Shown here piece by piece: positions 1 to 10,949 of a stretch of DNA of 64,000 bases. The stretch spans positions 1 through 64,000 of the forward strand of contig NW_007360618.1 in the NCBI RefSeq assembly GCF_000192795.1, given 5' to 3'. The position numbers and the translations under genes were made by a program. Origin of the DNA: Vavraia culicis subsp. floridensis. Its lineage: Eukaryota; Microsporidia; Pleistophoridae. Position 1 is the first letter of the stretch, and every line of letters starts with the position of its first letter. The notes beneath the pieces were generated by a model. The model saw only the letters and a list, made by a program, of their open reading frames with translations. It made no database searches and was not told where the DNA came from.

Positions 1-1817
1 TTGTGTTTTTTCCATCAAAAACTTTTCAGTCGGTGTATTGTCAAAATATGGATACATGATGCATCGACTTCTCAACTTATTTATAGTTTTGATTCTTCCA
101 GAAAAATGAACGTTAGTCAACGATAAGAACTTACAAACTGTTCACAAAAATGTCAATTTGATTGTGATATTGCGTTCTGTTACATCGACCAAAAACTCAC
201 TTTTACATCCATTTCTTTGTATTTTATTCTTTTTCTGGTCAATCATCAAAATATACTGTGAATGCTATCATAATTTGTTACAATGTTGAGGACATCAAAC
301 AAAAGTTAAAAGTGCAGATATGTTATTTATTCCATGCATTTTGATTAGACGTGGTGGTGTTCATAAAAACAGCCAACTAAATATTAGGGGTTGAATAACA
401 AAAATAGAATGAAAATATTGTTTGTAAATGATGACTAAGTGCATCGAAGAAAGAATGAGTTGTACAACAACTTTAGACTCTTCATCCAGTGCGAATACAT
501 GAAACAAGCATTTATATTTTTCTCGAAGGGTTATATTTTCTGTTTCACAGAACCAGACAGTCATCTTTCGAGTTGTCTTTTTATTCATATGAATGATTGT
601 TGTTAATCCAGAAATTGATGAGCTGCATTAATAAATACATGTTGGCACATTCATGTTTGTCTACTGCCTGACTGTATACGGATATACAGGAGAAAATGGT
701 TGTTCTGTGAAAAGTATAAGAGAGAAATCGCCTAGCATCTCTTCTGAGAATAGTAACAATAGGTTGAGTATTGAGTACGTTTCCTTGACTGAGTGTTAGG
801 TTACCAAGAATCACATTTATCTGCAGATCTGAGAAGAAAAGTTCCTAGAGTGCCTGTGAGAGGAAGTGTCGCACAATTTATGGTTGGCATGTTAATATTA
901 CTGTTACGGTTGCAAAATAGCTTTTTATTGTAATGAAGGTGTGTGTAATGGCGCCCCATTTTCCCATTGCGCTGAGAGCCAATAACCACAATCGGTTTAA
1001 TGGACCAGAAAAATGTTTTTTTAGATTTTTTGGTATAAAAAGATATTTAAATGACTTTTAAGAAAAAACATTAAGCGTAATTTTTGAACAAGAGTTGCAT
1101 TAACTACCGGTTCCGGTGCTCTTTCATAAGACCTTAGGATTTTATTACACGGTTCTGGCACTAGGCTGTACAAAACAGACCATTGATAACAAAGGCTAAC
1201 GTTAGGTGGTGCAATCACATTGAGAGGTCCTGTTTAGTGAATATTGAGTAAACCGTGTGATATTAGGAATTAAATGCGTATTATATGAAAAAGGAGCGTT
1301 TAGGATAGAATCTACGATGCAATTTAACCGATTCATATTTTATGTATGGGATATAAATTATTTGGAATCTTAATCCACTATCTTAGTGCAATTATATGTC
1401 ATAATACATGATGATTTAAAGCTCATAAGTCTAAGCAGATCATAATAAGTACAGATCCATAATTTAACATGTTATTACAGGAACCTCTTGAATTAGGATT
1501 TGGTTCACAAAGTTGAAAGAGCTGTTCATTAAAAACTGTTGATTTTACACCGAGGATGGGCACCAAGCTTTGAATATAAGAATTTGTTTGTAAAACCCTA
1601 TAATTTGATTGTGTGAGGAGATAGATAAATATATTTCCGTTAAAAAATCTTCAATTTGTCAGTAACATCGTGAGATAAGGAAAAGTTTAGCACAGACCAG
1701 TTTATTCGCTAACATTCAAACCGTAACTGGAAAACATGTTCATGTCATTTGCGTATGCGATTAGATACGCGCTGTTTCTTTTTTGTTTTTGGCACAAATT
1801 CTTTTTATCCCTTAGTC
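1..1817. other. Gene-free left end
   Basis: A/T-rich sequence with only short reading frames of roughly 60-75 codons on the minus strand. None of these has a recognisable domain or a CCC/GGG run just upstream of an ATG. I see no RNA gene or transposon here. Confidence 0.5.
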
Positions 1818-2303
1818 ATGTCCGATCCACTGTTGGAATGTGCCTTGTACTCCTATACCAAAGAAATTGCAATGCTCCATGACAAACTTATGGATTTGAA
1901 ATTTAAAAGGAAGGAACTGCATATTTACCGGCAATTCTACAGAAAAGGCGGACATACTATTGTTCATGATGTGAAACACAAGAAGCTCATAAACAAGTCC
2001 GAACCTGATCACAATAGAAACCGAAGCGTTACAGCCTGCAGAATTAATGTCATGGATATAATAGAATGTTACGATGTAAATACTTTTATGCAGGAAATGG
2101 ATTACACGCGTGGGGATGAGCTCACTTTGGATGGATACAAGTACCACAGGGGCGACCTAAATATTGATTTACTTAAAGTCGAGGAAAAAGTTGGATACAT
2201 TGTTCACGCCTATTTATGGACTAGCGATCTTCAGGAAGGCGAATTTATACTGACAAATCTCTCCAGAGAGGTGGATGATGTTATACAACTTACCAAAATA
2301 TAG
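1818..2303 (+). CDS. MED18: Mediator head subunit Med18-like
   Basis: A 161-residue protein resembling Med18, the Mediator head-module subunit that helps connect regulators to RNA polymerase II in the nucleus. The match runs collinearly. There is an N-terminal strand/helix region starting LLECALYS. A central block around VNTFMQEMDYTRGDEL then GYKYHRGDLNI corresponds to the family's 'FLMEMGF...HEF..KG..FRKG' region. A C-terminal strand ends VDDVIQLTKI, like the family's LVHLEKI end. Length is somewhat below the usual ~200 residues. The frame is open further upstream (ATG at 1755), but 1818 is preferred because CCC lies at 1809-1811, six bases before it, and homology begins there. AATAAA follows the stop at 2309. 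The identification is from motif reading only; a coincidental alpha/beta protein is the alternative. Confidence 0.72.
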   Translation: MSDPLLECALYSYTKEIAMLHDKLMDLKFKRKELHIYRQFYRKGGHTIVHDVKHKKLINKSEPDHNRNRSVTACRINVMDIIECYDVNTFMQEMDYTRGDELTLDGYKYHRGDLNIDLLKVEEKVGYIVHAYLWTSDLQEGEFILTNLSREVDDVIQLTKI

Positions 2304-3331
2304 AACAAAATAAAATTATTAGACCACATGGCGCAGCATTGTTCGTCTCCCTTTATATCTAAATACTGTACTTTGTTGATCATGATAGACGATATCATAC
2401 AGGAGGGATGTTTGATCTCTCCATTACACCGTAATAGTTCCTTAATGCGATGACATCGACTTGTCAAACGACAGTTCAATTCGTTGCCTGGTAATTGGAT
2501 GCAGCATTTTTTGTACAATCCCCCATACCGGATAAACAACCAATTTTTGATGATCATCGTCGTTAACAATCACATATTGTTTCCTATTCTTAGCAAACGC
2601 GTTCGTTTTTAGCAAATTAACTTAGATGAATCGATTTAATGAAGAGCCTACGTTTAGTAATGACATGCCACAGCTATTGAAACGTATTCGTCTCTTCTTC
2701 GTTAATTTGAGTACGAAAGTAACAAAAAATTTTTAGTTTAGTTTCAAAATGCTCTAAAATTTAGTTTAGTTTTTGCCGGAGATCTAAAAAATACACTAAG
2801 GAATAGTGTTGTGTGGTTGTTTTTGTGCTTATTCTTAACTACAAAGAACCTACCGTTGGTTGCGCATTTGATCTCATCTCTAGCTTTGTGGAGTTACATC
2901 GATAATGAGGTAGCCTGCTTCTATAGTTGACATCATTAAGCAACACCAGTCAAATGCTGATTCGCTAAAAAAATAGATATTGTGAGCAGCTATCATTTCT
3001 AAAGTTTTCGGCTATCATTTTTCAACGGCTGCCAGCATACTTTCGAAATATTATGTCTGTATTGCCTCTTCTCTACAATATAATCGCGATTTACCAACTG
3101 TGTTCACTGCAAGAATTAGTGGTTTAAAATGGTACTTTGTGCCTGTAAACTATAAATTTTGCTTTGAATATTTGAAAATCAAGTTGTAATTGCAAAACAA
3201 AACGAACACATGCATAATTTTATTAACAACAAGTATGATAAATGATTATTTACATTATTTGTAAGCGATTGCTTAGCTTACCACTTTGTTAGATCAAAAG
3301 TATATGACGATGGATTTTCTAACCCCTATCG
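2304..3331. other. Intergenic region, possible antisense small ORF
   Basis: Mostly A/T-rich spacer. On the minus strand an ATG at 2398 has a CCC run six bases upstream and opens 55 codons ending at 2231, overlapping the 3' end of the Med18-like gene. It starts MISSIMINKVQYLDIKGDE and has no recognised domain. I do not list it as a gene because it overlaps a better-supported CDS antisense. Confidence 0.3.
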
Positions 3332-3592
3332 ATGCTTAATGAAATTGCGAGAGCCTTTTGCATAGCTCTAAGGAAAACACTCAGAGAGTTATACTGGAAT
3401 CATTCCATCATGGATGGGAACCAGGCACGTGATATTTTAAATATAAATAGTGATTGCACTAGAAATGAAGTTGAAAAAGCCTATAAAAATATGCATGCTC
3501 GAAATTTGGCACCGAACAAAGGTTCTCCTTATTTACAGGACAAGATTGAAACAGCATACAGAATACTGTTGAAGACAGAAGATGCGCAGTGA
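3332..3592 (+). CDS. PAM16: Pam16/Tim16-like mitosomal import factor
   Basis: An 86-residue protein matching Pam16 (Tim16), the J-like partner of Pam18 that anchors and regulates the Hsp70 import motor at the inner mitochondrial membrane. The N-terminus (IARAFCIALRKTLREL) aligns with the conserved 'GRAFARALRQE' helix of Pam16. Residues 27-86 form the J-like domain: QARDILNI, then VEKAYKNM, then the family hallmark loop ending GSPYLQDKIETAYRIL. The HPD tripeptide of active J-proteins is absent, as expected for Pam16. In a microsporidian the site of action would be the mitosome. CCCC at 3323-3326 lies five bases before the ATG. The protein is shorter than the usual ~120-150 residues mainly at the C-terminus. 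Confidence 0.82.
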   Translation: MLNEIARAFCIALRKTLRELYWNHSIMDGNQARDILNINSDCTRNEVEKAYKNMHARNLAPNKGSPYLQDKIETAYRILLKTEDAQ

Positions 3593-4574
3593 TATACTTT
3601 GTTGATGAGGCGGAATTATTATTCCTAGTCAACAGACAAATGCTATTCTAGTTACGGTTGGTAGAAAACATGTAAAACCGAGCGTAGTTAAAACATGATT
3701 TAGACAAATGATACTGGCTTTTCTCATATATTCTGTAACGTATTCGTTACCAAAATATCTCGAATAAAGCATCATTTTGGTATAACACGTGCAGAGCAGA
3801 AGAAAGAGATGTAAACATTTTTATTTATTACTGTGCAATAATTAACATGTCATTTGCCCTTTTTGTATCAGTTAGGCATTAGATTGATCCATCCTTTTCT
3901 TCCGACCCGGCATTAAGGTCTGTGTTTCTCCGTAAGACATCAAGGACGTATACAATCCCCAGTTTATTCTCCCGAAGCAGGAAAAATAATTTGCATGTAT
4001 ATCTCAATAAAACATTATTTTCAGGTAAATGATAAGGTATTCCATCTGTCTACGTTTCCTCACTCCTTAGCGCTCAATTTTATCGATGAAACCAATCCTT
4101 ATACTAAAGCGTAACGATTTCTTAATTGAATTACATCCTGCAGTTCTACCTACAATTATGGTGTCACGAAATTTTTGTTATGTAACTCAATATTCTAAAT
4201 GATTAATCCATTTAATTTTCTTCGAAAAGATCTAATTCATTACAAATGTTAAAGTGAACGTGTTTTTTGCTCAATGAAATGCGGTTACGGATTCAGTTCA
4301 ACATGTTTTCATGCTTGAAACACGTTATTACTCATATCAAATAAATTTCAATACGCGGATGTCACGACATGTGATTCATACTTCTCACTATAACGTGCCA
4401 TGTATTGCACAAGCTTACCTTTAATAGGTTATTTAACTGAGAGGTGAGTAACAATTTGTCGTTTTTAAGGTTTAACTGTTTCACGAACCGGTGACTGGAC
4501 CAAGCACGAGTTAGAATTTGCTATTTAAAAATTTATCATTCGTGAACTACAAAAGGAACCCTTGCTCAAAAAAT
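3593..4574. other. Intergenic region
   Basis: About 980 bases of A/T-rich spacer with no reading frame, repeat or RNA gene that I can support. CCC at 4559-4561 at its right end belongs to the next gene's start signal. Confidence 0.5.
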
Positions 4575-5846
4575 ATGAAGCCGCAAATAGTCGCACAATG
4601 CGAGGACGGTCTTATACTGGATGTGTTTAGTTCGATGCCCAGAGTATTTTCTTGCTTGCAGTACAATATCAAAAACAATATTCTCTGTTATTACACTGGA
4701 ACACATCTCATCGCGTATGATTTGGAAAAGGAAGTAGAGTTGAGAAACGTTGCGATGGAAAGAGTTAAAAAAATGGAAATTGATGATAATTGCAGGTTTA
4801 TCGGAGTATTGCTGCAAAGCAAAGTATTAAACATCATGGCACCCGGGACAATGTGTGCGAGGAGTGTGAAAGAAAATAATAACACAGTCCTTGGTTCGAC
4901 GGAGGAAAATGAGGATGACAAATGTGCGACTGGCATTGTGTTCACCCTCAGCGATATTTTCGACTTTAAAATGAGCGATCAGTATCTGCTGGCCCGTAGT
5001 AATAAAGAGTTGAGAATTTTTAAGGCAGTCAATTCCAAATTTTCGTGCGAGGAGTCTCACAAAAATGTCAAGGATTTCTATGTGTACGGCAGCGTGGTGG
5101 TTGTTTTGGACGAAAATGGCTTCTTCACGATATACAAGAATCAGCAAAAAATTTTCGAACTTTTTCTGGACAAGGTCGATGCGATAGACGTCAAGAGCAG
5201 CGCGAAAGGCAATTTTGTGTTGCTCTGCACAATAAAAACCGAGGTTGGCAGTTACTTTGGTGCAAAGGAGCTGACGCTGTTTGATTTCCATTCCAAAAGG
5301 TACCATACGCTCGATGTGGCATCGCCGAACTACTTTACATTTGTCAAAGGAGGATATGCTGTTTGTCACAGCAGTCAACCATCTGTTGTGAGCATATATG
5401 ATTATAGCCGAAAGGAAATTAAGAGGTTTCCGAAGGGAATACGCAACAGAATTTACTATAACAGACATGAAAACATCGTATGCTTTGCCGGATTCGACAA
5501 TCTGAGCGGAATGATTGAAATATATGATGCACAAACATGTTTCTTAGTCAGCAGTTTGAAAATGCTTGGAGCTTCGGTGGTCAATTGGTCGCCGTGCGGG
5601 TCGTACTTTTTGGTTGCAATAACAAATGCACTGAAAGTCGATAACAAAATAGTAATTTATGATTATTTTGGGAGAAAAGTCAACGAGAAACACTTCAATA
5701 ATTTAGTTTGTGCGGATTGGATCGGAAATACTGCAGGTTTTCAGTATTTAGAGAAGCCGGCACAGCTCAATATTTATAAAGAGGAATCGTATGTACCACC
5801 ATCTTTTTCAGGAAAAAACAGGAAGGGAAATAATGCTCGTAAGTAG
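4575..5846 (+). CDS. eIF2A-like WD-repeat initiation factor
   Basis: A 423-residue beta-propeller protein resembling eIF2A, the monomeric initiation factor that can deliver initiator tRNA to the 40S subunit independently of eIF2. The diagnostic part is C-terminal, from about residue 335: VVNWSPCGSYFLVAITNA, then the KVDNKIVIYDYFGR element (family pattern 'RVDNG..IWHY.G'), then a short tail with YVPPSFSGK, matching the family's YVPPALRG. Earlier blades are diverged. The length is close to the propeller domain alone, so the basic C-terminal extension of other eIF2A proteins is mostly lost. The frame is open upstream without an ATG; the first ATG is at 4575, with CCC at 4559-4561. eIF3b, which shares this propeller type, is the main alternative. 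Confidence 0.75.
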   Translation: MKPQIVAQCEDGLILDVFSSMPRVFSCLQYNIKNNILCYYTGTHLIAYDLEKEVELRNVAMERVKKMEIDDNCRFIGVLLQSKVLNIMAPGTMCARSVKENNNTVLGSTEENEDDKCATGIVFTLSDIFDFKMSDQYLLARSNKELRIFKAVNSKFSCEESHKNVKDFYVYGSVVVVLDENGFFTIYKNQQKIFELFLDKVDAIDVKSSAKGNFVLLCTIKTEVGSYFGAKELTLFDFHSKRYHTLDVASPNYFTFVKGGYAVCHSSQPSVVSIYDYSRKEIKRFPKGIRNRIYYNRHENIVCFAGFDNLSGMIEIYDAQTCFLVSSLKMLGASVVNWSPCGSYFLVAITNALKVDNKIVIYDYFGRKVNEKHFNNLVCADWIGNTAGFQYLEKPAQLNIYKEESYVPPSFSGKNRKGNNARK

Positions 5847-6600
5847 ACCTCTTTTCTCTTTTAATCACCAAAGACATTTATTAAATCCTTTATCGCTGAG
5901 TTCAGATCGATACCACTGTTTTGCTGTTTTCTGCTGGATTAGTTACTTTTGATCATTTGATGATTGATCACCTTTTATGGACATGTCACCGTAAATGCAT
6001 GCTCTCTACCAATGAATAATTCTTCCAATTGCAGAACGTTTATTATCGGCGTGTTATTTTATCTCTGTTGTTTAGGAGAAATACTTCGCTAACGTTGAAA
6101 TAAGGAGAAGAGATGGTTTAGCTGCCGTTGCGATCAATCTAGTCCAATGGGCGAAGAAATGCTCTTGTATTGTGGTGAATCACTCACAACATCATGTGAT
6201 AATGATGTATTAAAATTTAATCTATGTCGATATGTTGTTTGAACACTCTGTTTTACCAGGTAGCACATTTATTTTGCAACCTATCCACTCTTCGATAATA
6301 TTCTACTTATCAAATAAACCGCAAAATGAAATACCTTACATAATAGGTGTGCTGTTATGAGTTCCATATTTACGACGATGGTATCTCTGAAACGAACGTG
6401 ATAGCAAGATGCGTAGGTCTATGTTTCGGTGTTGGGACAAACGGGATAAAATGTTGATCAGAACTGCTACATAGTCCATGTGAGTACATGGCTGATTAAT
6501 AATATTTTGTTTGTGTAGAATAGAGATTGTTTCTTAGCTGCATTTATTGTGAACGTACTTTGCGGACACCTCAAAATAGATTTTAGAAGGTAAAGATATG
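5847..6600. other. Intergenic region between convergent genes
   Basis: About 750 bases between two genes that end toward each other. No reading frame of note. TTTATT at about 6543 could serve as the minus-strand AATAAA signal for the gene on the right. Confidence 0.45.
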
Positions 6601-7626
6601 TCAAGGCTCGGTGCAGTCTGCGGGCAACTTCAAGCAGTTGTTATCAAATAGATGATCAAAATTTATTTCTGTTTCTTTTTCAGCAACAAATATTTGTCTA
6701 GGCTCACCCGCTTCTCGGAAGTTAACTTCGTCTGGTAGTGTAAAACCTTCATCGTTACTTACGTATCCTGATAAAGCACTCCGTACTCGCTCCCGGTTAC
6801 CGTCTCTTATCCATTCATCCACCATGTCCTTCTTTCTCATAAATTTCTTAAAATTTACAAAAAAATTATTTATCGATTGCACATTCAGCCTTGTATTGCC
6901 TACCATGTCTATGAAAAAAGATGTTTTGGAAATGCATAAGATAAACTTCTCACATCGGTAACAAAACGCATCCTTAATGCAAAATTCGTTCCTAAAAAAT
7001 GATTGGATTTTTCGCTTACACGAATCTCCTTCGAGCTGATTCATGGCCTGCTGGACCTTCTCGACCAGCAAATTAAACAGGTTACAGACCAACAAACTTC
7101 TAAATTTATCTTCTGATCCAAAATCTTCCACATATTCCCATACGTTATAAAAACGACATGTGTAAATCATAGCATATAATTTTCTTTCTACGAATTCCGG
7201 TCGTTGTGACTCCAAAAAATCTATAAAATCATCCTTATAACAACTATTGTTGAAAATCAAGCAATATTCGATGTTGAACTCGTACTTATCATAAAAAGTC
7301 TCCATTATATCCACTTTGCAGATGTTTTTATTCGTGGTAGCTAGGTATAAGATGACAGAGTCCTTTAAATTCGTATTTTGTATGTGCTTTTGCAATACCT
7401 CATCGCACACATCAATGGATTGGTCACTATTCACTTCTCTTATTATTTTGTAACTCATACATAGCAAATTGTCATCTTTGAACTCACTCAAACTTTTCAA
7501 AACCAATAAAATGTATTTTCTGTGATTTCCTATGTATTTTATACATTCGTCAGCGAAAACATCGTAATCCGCTGTATCAACATGGTTATGAACGATGTTC
7601 AAATAGTTGAGCAGATATTTCTTCAT
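6601..7626 (-). CDS. Hypothetical protein, mostly helical
   Basis: A 341-residue protein that I do not recognise. It is hydrophilic, rich in Phe, Tyr, Asp, Glu and Asn, with no signal peptide or membrane segment. The heptad-like segments suggest an all-helical, possibly HEAT/ARM-like scaffold. Four cysteines cluster at FCIKDAFCYRCEKFILC (about residues 216-232), which could bind metal or be chance. The uninterrupted length and balanced amino-acid composition support real coding. Unlike most neighbours it has no CCC run just before the ATG, so the start is less certain. It stands divergently from the helicase gene 414 bases away. Confidence 0.6.
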   Translation of the reverse strand: MKKYLLNYLNIVHNHVDTADYDVFADECIKYIGNHRKYILLVLKSLSEFKDDNLLCMSYKIIREVNSDQSIDVCDEVLQKHIQNTNLKDSVILYLATTNKNICKVDIMETFYDKYEFNIEYCLIFNNSCYKDDFIDFLESQRPEFVERKLYAMIYTCRFYNVWEYVEDFGSEDKFRSLLVCNLFNLLVEKVQQAMNQLEGDSCKRKIQSFFRNEFCIKDAFCYRCEKFILCISKTSFFIDMVGNTRLNVQSINNFFVNFKKFMRKKDMVDEWIRDGNRERVRSALSGYVSNDEGFTLPDEVNFREAGEPRQIFVAEKETEINFDHLFDNNCLKLPADCTEP

Positions 7627-8040
7627 GGTGGATGGCCTAAATAAATTATTTATACGATAATGACAAGCTAAAACTTTTTAAACACGCTAAGATTGTTCTT
7701 AACAAGCAAATTTCTCGTTTTTATCATGATTAACTCTTTTTCATTTCTGTTGGTGAAGAGTCGAAGAAGACATCAACGTTATCCCATTTCGATGAAATTT
7801 CTGAGCGACAGTGCTCTGATGCTGGGTAGAAATATGTGTGATCCAACTAAACACTTTTTCGCAGGGCAAAGAGCAGCAACAATGCCTTGCCATAGCCGTC
7901 TATTCTTGAGCCATTAATGGGTACATTGTCATAGCAGTCATTGATCACAGAAAATGGTATGATTATTGTGTCTGCATTCTGCCTCTGGTGATCATCTGGA
8001 TGCCCATTTATTATTTTTTTGGTTTCTAAAGCCCTGCGAA
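7627..8040. other. Shared upstream region of divergent genes
   Basis: A 414-base region between divergent starts, so it should hold both promoters. A short plus-strand frame ends at 7917 but has no homology and no convincing start. CCC at 8032-8034 belongs to the helicase start. Confidence 0.45.
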
Positions 8041-10398
8041 ATGTTCTTAGATTTCAGTGACGACCAAATTAAAATGTTGGAGCCACATTTAAAGAATTTG
8101 AGCAAGAATACGAGAGAGAAAGTAATCAGCCTTTTGAAGCAAAGGGAGTTTTTGGAAATAGAAAATATTGTCAGCAAAAAAATATCGGTTCAGATCTTTA
8201 ATGTTCTCTTGAAAATTACAAAGGAAATGAACGAAAATACGAACGTAAACGTTCCAACAAAAGGAAGTAAAAAGAAGGGTGGGAAAAAAAGCAACAAAGA
8301 CAGCGAAAAAAAAAACGAAATAGAACAAAATGTTCGCAAAGACGATGTTAAAGTTGATGAAATTGAAGTTATCGATGTAGATGCCGATTTTAATGGAAAA
8401 ACTCTAGAGTTCATGGCTGATGCAAGCGAATACGCAGGCTTCAATGAGAAGCTGCGAGTTCTGAAGGAAACAACGGAGAAAATGCTGATCGACGCACAAA
8501 AAGTGGAAAATATGAATGAGTTAGCAATAGATGAGGGTATAAAGCATAGAATCAAGAATAAGCTGCCGATACATACGTACGAGAATGAAATTATTGAGAG
8601 AATACGAAGAAACAAGATTACAATTGTTGAAGGCGAAACGGGTTGTGGAAAAACAACACAAGTGCCAAAAATGCTGCTAAAGTATTACAACAAGATAATA
8701 ATATCGTTGCCACGGAGAATGGCTGCAATTAACATAGCCCGGCGAGTATCAGAAGAGCTGTGTGTCAAGGTGGGTACTTTGATTGGTTATAAAGTTCGTT
8801 TTGATAGTAATTATAGCGATAATACGCGCGTGCTTTTCGTTACAGATGGAATTCTAACTCTTGAATGTCTAAGCGGCGACATAAAAAGCTACGATGTGAT
8901 AATTATTGATGAGTTCCATGAAAGAAAAATGGACTACGACTTTATTATTTCGTACTTTTTGTGCAACAATCTATCCAAGCTTGTGTTGATGAGTGCAACA
9001 ATCAATTCAAAACTGCTAACAGATGTTTTCAAGGCTGGTTTGGTACAGGTGCCGATACGGCCTTTCACCAACACGATATACTACCTGGAGAAGTCCACTG
9101 TAGCACTTGTCAAGAATGTGTGTGAAACCATTAGCATGATTTGCAATGAAACCGATAGCGGTGATATTTTGGTGTTTCTGCCCGGTATAGGTGAAATTTT
9201 GGAGATTGAGCGGCAGATCCGGAATACCACAGTGAAAATTCCCAAGGTGATAAAATTATGTGCATCTGTGTCCTACAAGGAACAAATGAGCATATTCGAA
9301 AAGAGTGAGAGCAGAAAAATAATATTGTCAACTAATATTGCAGAATCGAGTATTACTGTGAACGATTTAACTTATGTGATTGATAGCGGTCTTGTCAAAA
9401 AACAATTCTTGAGGGGAAGCGCAGAGTCTTTGGAGATTGTGCGAATTTCTAAGTCACAAGCGAACCAAAGAGCCGGACGCGTTGGTCGTGTGGCCCCCGG
9501 CTTCGTTTTTAGAATGTACACTAGCAGTGAGTACGACATAATGGAAGACGATCTCGATCCAGAAATTGTCAATAGTGATATCTCACACCTGCTTCTAAAA
9601 TTTATGAAATCTGAGCTGGACTTCACGTTATGCATGAGAATACTGGGCTATCAGAGAATAAAACTGTTCAAAATGTCGATGGTGAAGCTGCTCAAGCTTG
9701 GATGTATCAATGTGGACGGGAAAATCACGAAACTGGGAGAAGATGTGCACAGAATACCGCTAAAGGTAGAAATGTCGAAGACTTTACTTAAAGCGATAGA
9801 ATATGATGTTTTCAACGAAGTTGCCATAATATGTTCGGTGCTGAGTATCAAGAAGTTATTTTACGAGGATTCAGACAAGAGAAAGAGCATCAGCGATGTC
9901 ATGGAGAGCAACTCGAAAAATATCGGTGATCACATCAGTTATCTGAAGCTGTTTGTGATGGCGCTCCAACAGAATTTTTCGCAGGACTTCTGCAGGATGT
10001 ATTACATAAAACGGCAGTCTTTGATAGAAGCGAACCAAATTTTTGGCCAGTTGAAGCGAATGTTTGGAAAGGATAGCGATAAGACTAAAATCAATAAGAT
10101 AGCGAAAAATTGCAGCTATGAGAAGGTGGTTTTGTCCTTTTGTGAAGGATACCTGCTCAATATAGCGAAAAGACATAAAGATTTCTATCTGTGCATTTTT
10201 AACGAAAATGAAAAGCTCAAAGTGCATCCATCGAGCAGTCTATTTAAGAAAGAAGTCGATTTGATACTTTATGAAAGGTTGCAGTACACGAACTCATTCT
10301 ACATGGTGAATTGTTGCGGGGTGCAACCGTCCACATTACTTAAGTTCGAAAATTTTTTCAAACTTAGTAACAAAAAGGATAAAGTTAGCGACCGTTAG
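8041..10398 (+). CDS. DEAH-family ATP-dependent RNA helicase
   Basis: A 785-residue superfamily 2 helicase of the DEAH/RHA type, acting in splicing or ribosome assembly. Motifs in order: I, GETGCGKTT (about 199-207); Ia, PRRMAA; II, DEFHER (about 290), where the usual DEAH reads DEFH; III, SAT; IV, VFLPG; V, STNIAESSIT (about 430); VI, QRAGRVGR (about 475). The C-terminal third has the winged-helix/ratchet region and an OB-fold end with HPSSSLF. Residues 75-105 are a Lys/Asn/Glu-rich low-complexity linker. I cannot place it confidently within the Prp2/16/22/43 or Dhr1/Dhr2 groups. CCC at 8032-8034, six bases before this ATG, favours it over the ATG-less upstream extension. AATAAA at 10415 follows the stop. 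Confidence 0.9.
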   Translation: MFLDFSDDQIKMLEPHLKNLSKNTREKVISLLKQREFLEIENIVSKKISVQIFNVLLKITKEMNENTNVNVPTKGSKKKGGKKSNKDSEKKNEIEQNVRKDDVKVDEIEVIDVDADFNGKTLEFMADASEYAGFNEKLRVLKETTEKMLIDAQKVENMNELAIDEGIKHRIKNKLPIHTYENEIIERIRRNKITIVEGETGCGKTTQVPKMLLKYYNKIIISLPRRMAAINIARRVSEELCVKVGTLIGYKVRFDSNYSDNTRVLFVTDGILTLECLSGDIKSYDVIIIDEFHERKMDYDFIISYFLCNNLSKLVLMSATINSKLLTDVFKAGLVQVPIRPFTNTIYYLEKSTVALVKNVCETISMICNETDSGDILVFLPGIGEILEIERQIRNTTVKIPKVIKLCASVSYKEQMSIFEKSESRKIILSTNIAESSITVNDLTYVIDSGLVKKQFLRGSAESLEIVRISKSQANQRAGRVGRVAPGFVFRMYTSSEYDIMEDDLDPEIVNSDISHLLLKFMKSELDFTLCMRILGYQRIKLFKMSMVKLLKLGCINVDGKITKLGEDVHRIPLKVEMSKTLLKAIEYDVFNEVAIICSVLSIKKLFYEDSDKRKSISDVMESNSKNIGDHISYLKLFVMALQQNFSQDFCRMYYIKRQSLIEANQIFGQLKRMFGKDSDKTKINKIAKNCSYEKVVLSFCEGYLLNIAKRHKDFYLCIFNENEKLKVHPSSSLFKKEVDLILYERLQYTNSFYMVNCCGVQPSTLLKFENFFKLSNKKDKVSDR

Positions 10399-10949
10399 GC
10401 TACAAGAAATGGACAATAAAATTATTTATACAATCTTTTGTGTTCACTTCTCGAGAATTACTGGAACATTCTACCGTGTAACATTGTATCTATTTTCTAA
10501 CCAATGTTATTAGTACAACCAAACGATAAACATTTGATGCTGTTCTTTTGGTTGTCACGAATTATACCGAAATTACGCTGCGTACGTAAAAATGATGCAC
10601 CATTTGTAAATATTTGTGTACGAATAAGCATTCATTTTTGCTAACAATATTTGAAGCAGCTGCCAGGTGTGTTTTAGCACTATCTATTCTCTTCGTCTCG
10701 CATTTATATCAATTTCTACATCAATCATGGGCTATTTTTGTTCTTATTAATTCTTAAATCTGAGTTTACTAATTCGTGGAATATAGTGCGAGAAATTCTT
10801 GTTGACTAGCATTCTTAGTACCAAATTTTCAATATTTTACCAGTCTACAAAATACAACAAATCAAGAACTAGCTTTGTCAATTTTAACAAATTTTACAAA
10901 AACAAAAAACAATCGCCCCTAGAATAATCTCAAAAGTTCACAGTAAGAA
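10399..10949. other. Intergenic region
   Basis: About 550 bases, A/T-rich. It contains the helicase AATAAA at 10415. CCCC at 10916-10919 lies 30 bases upstream of the next ATG, farther than usual for this window. Confidence 0.45.

Noticed and set aside
4827..5534. 235-codon minus frame inside the eIF2A-like gene
   Set aside because: The plus strand carries a recognisable propeller protein; the minus frame has no domain.
10719..10737. CCC touching a minus-strand ATG with 14 codons
   Set aside because: Too short to support a gene, with no donor site or conserved context visible.
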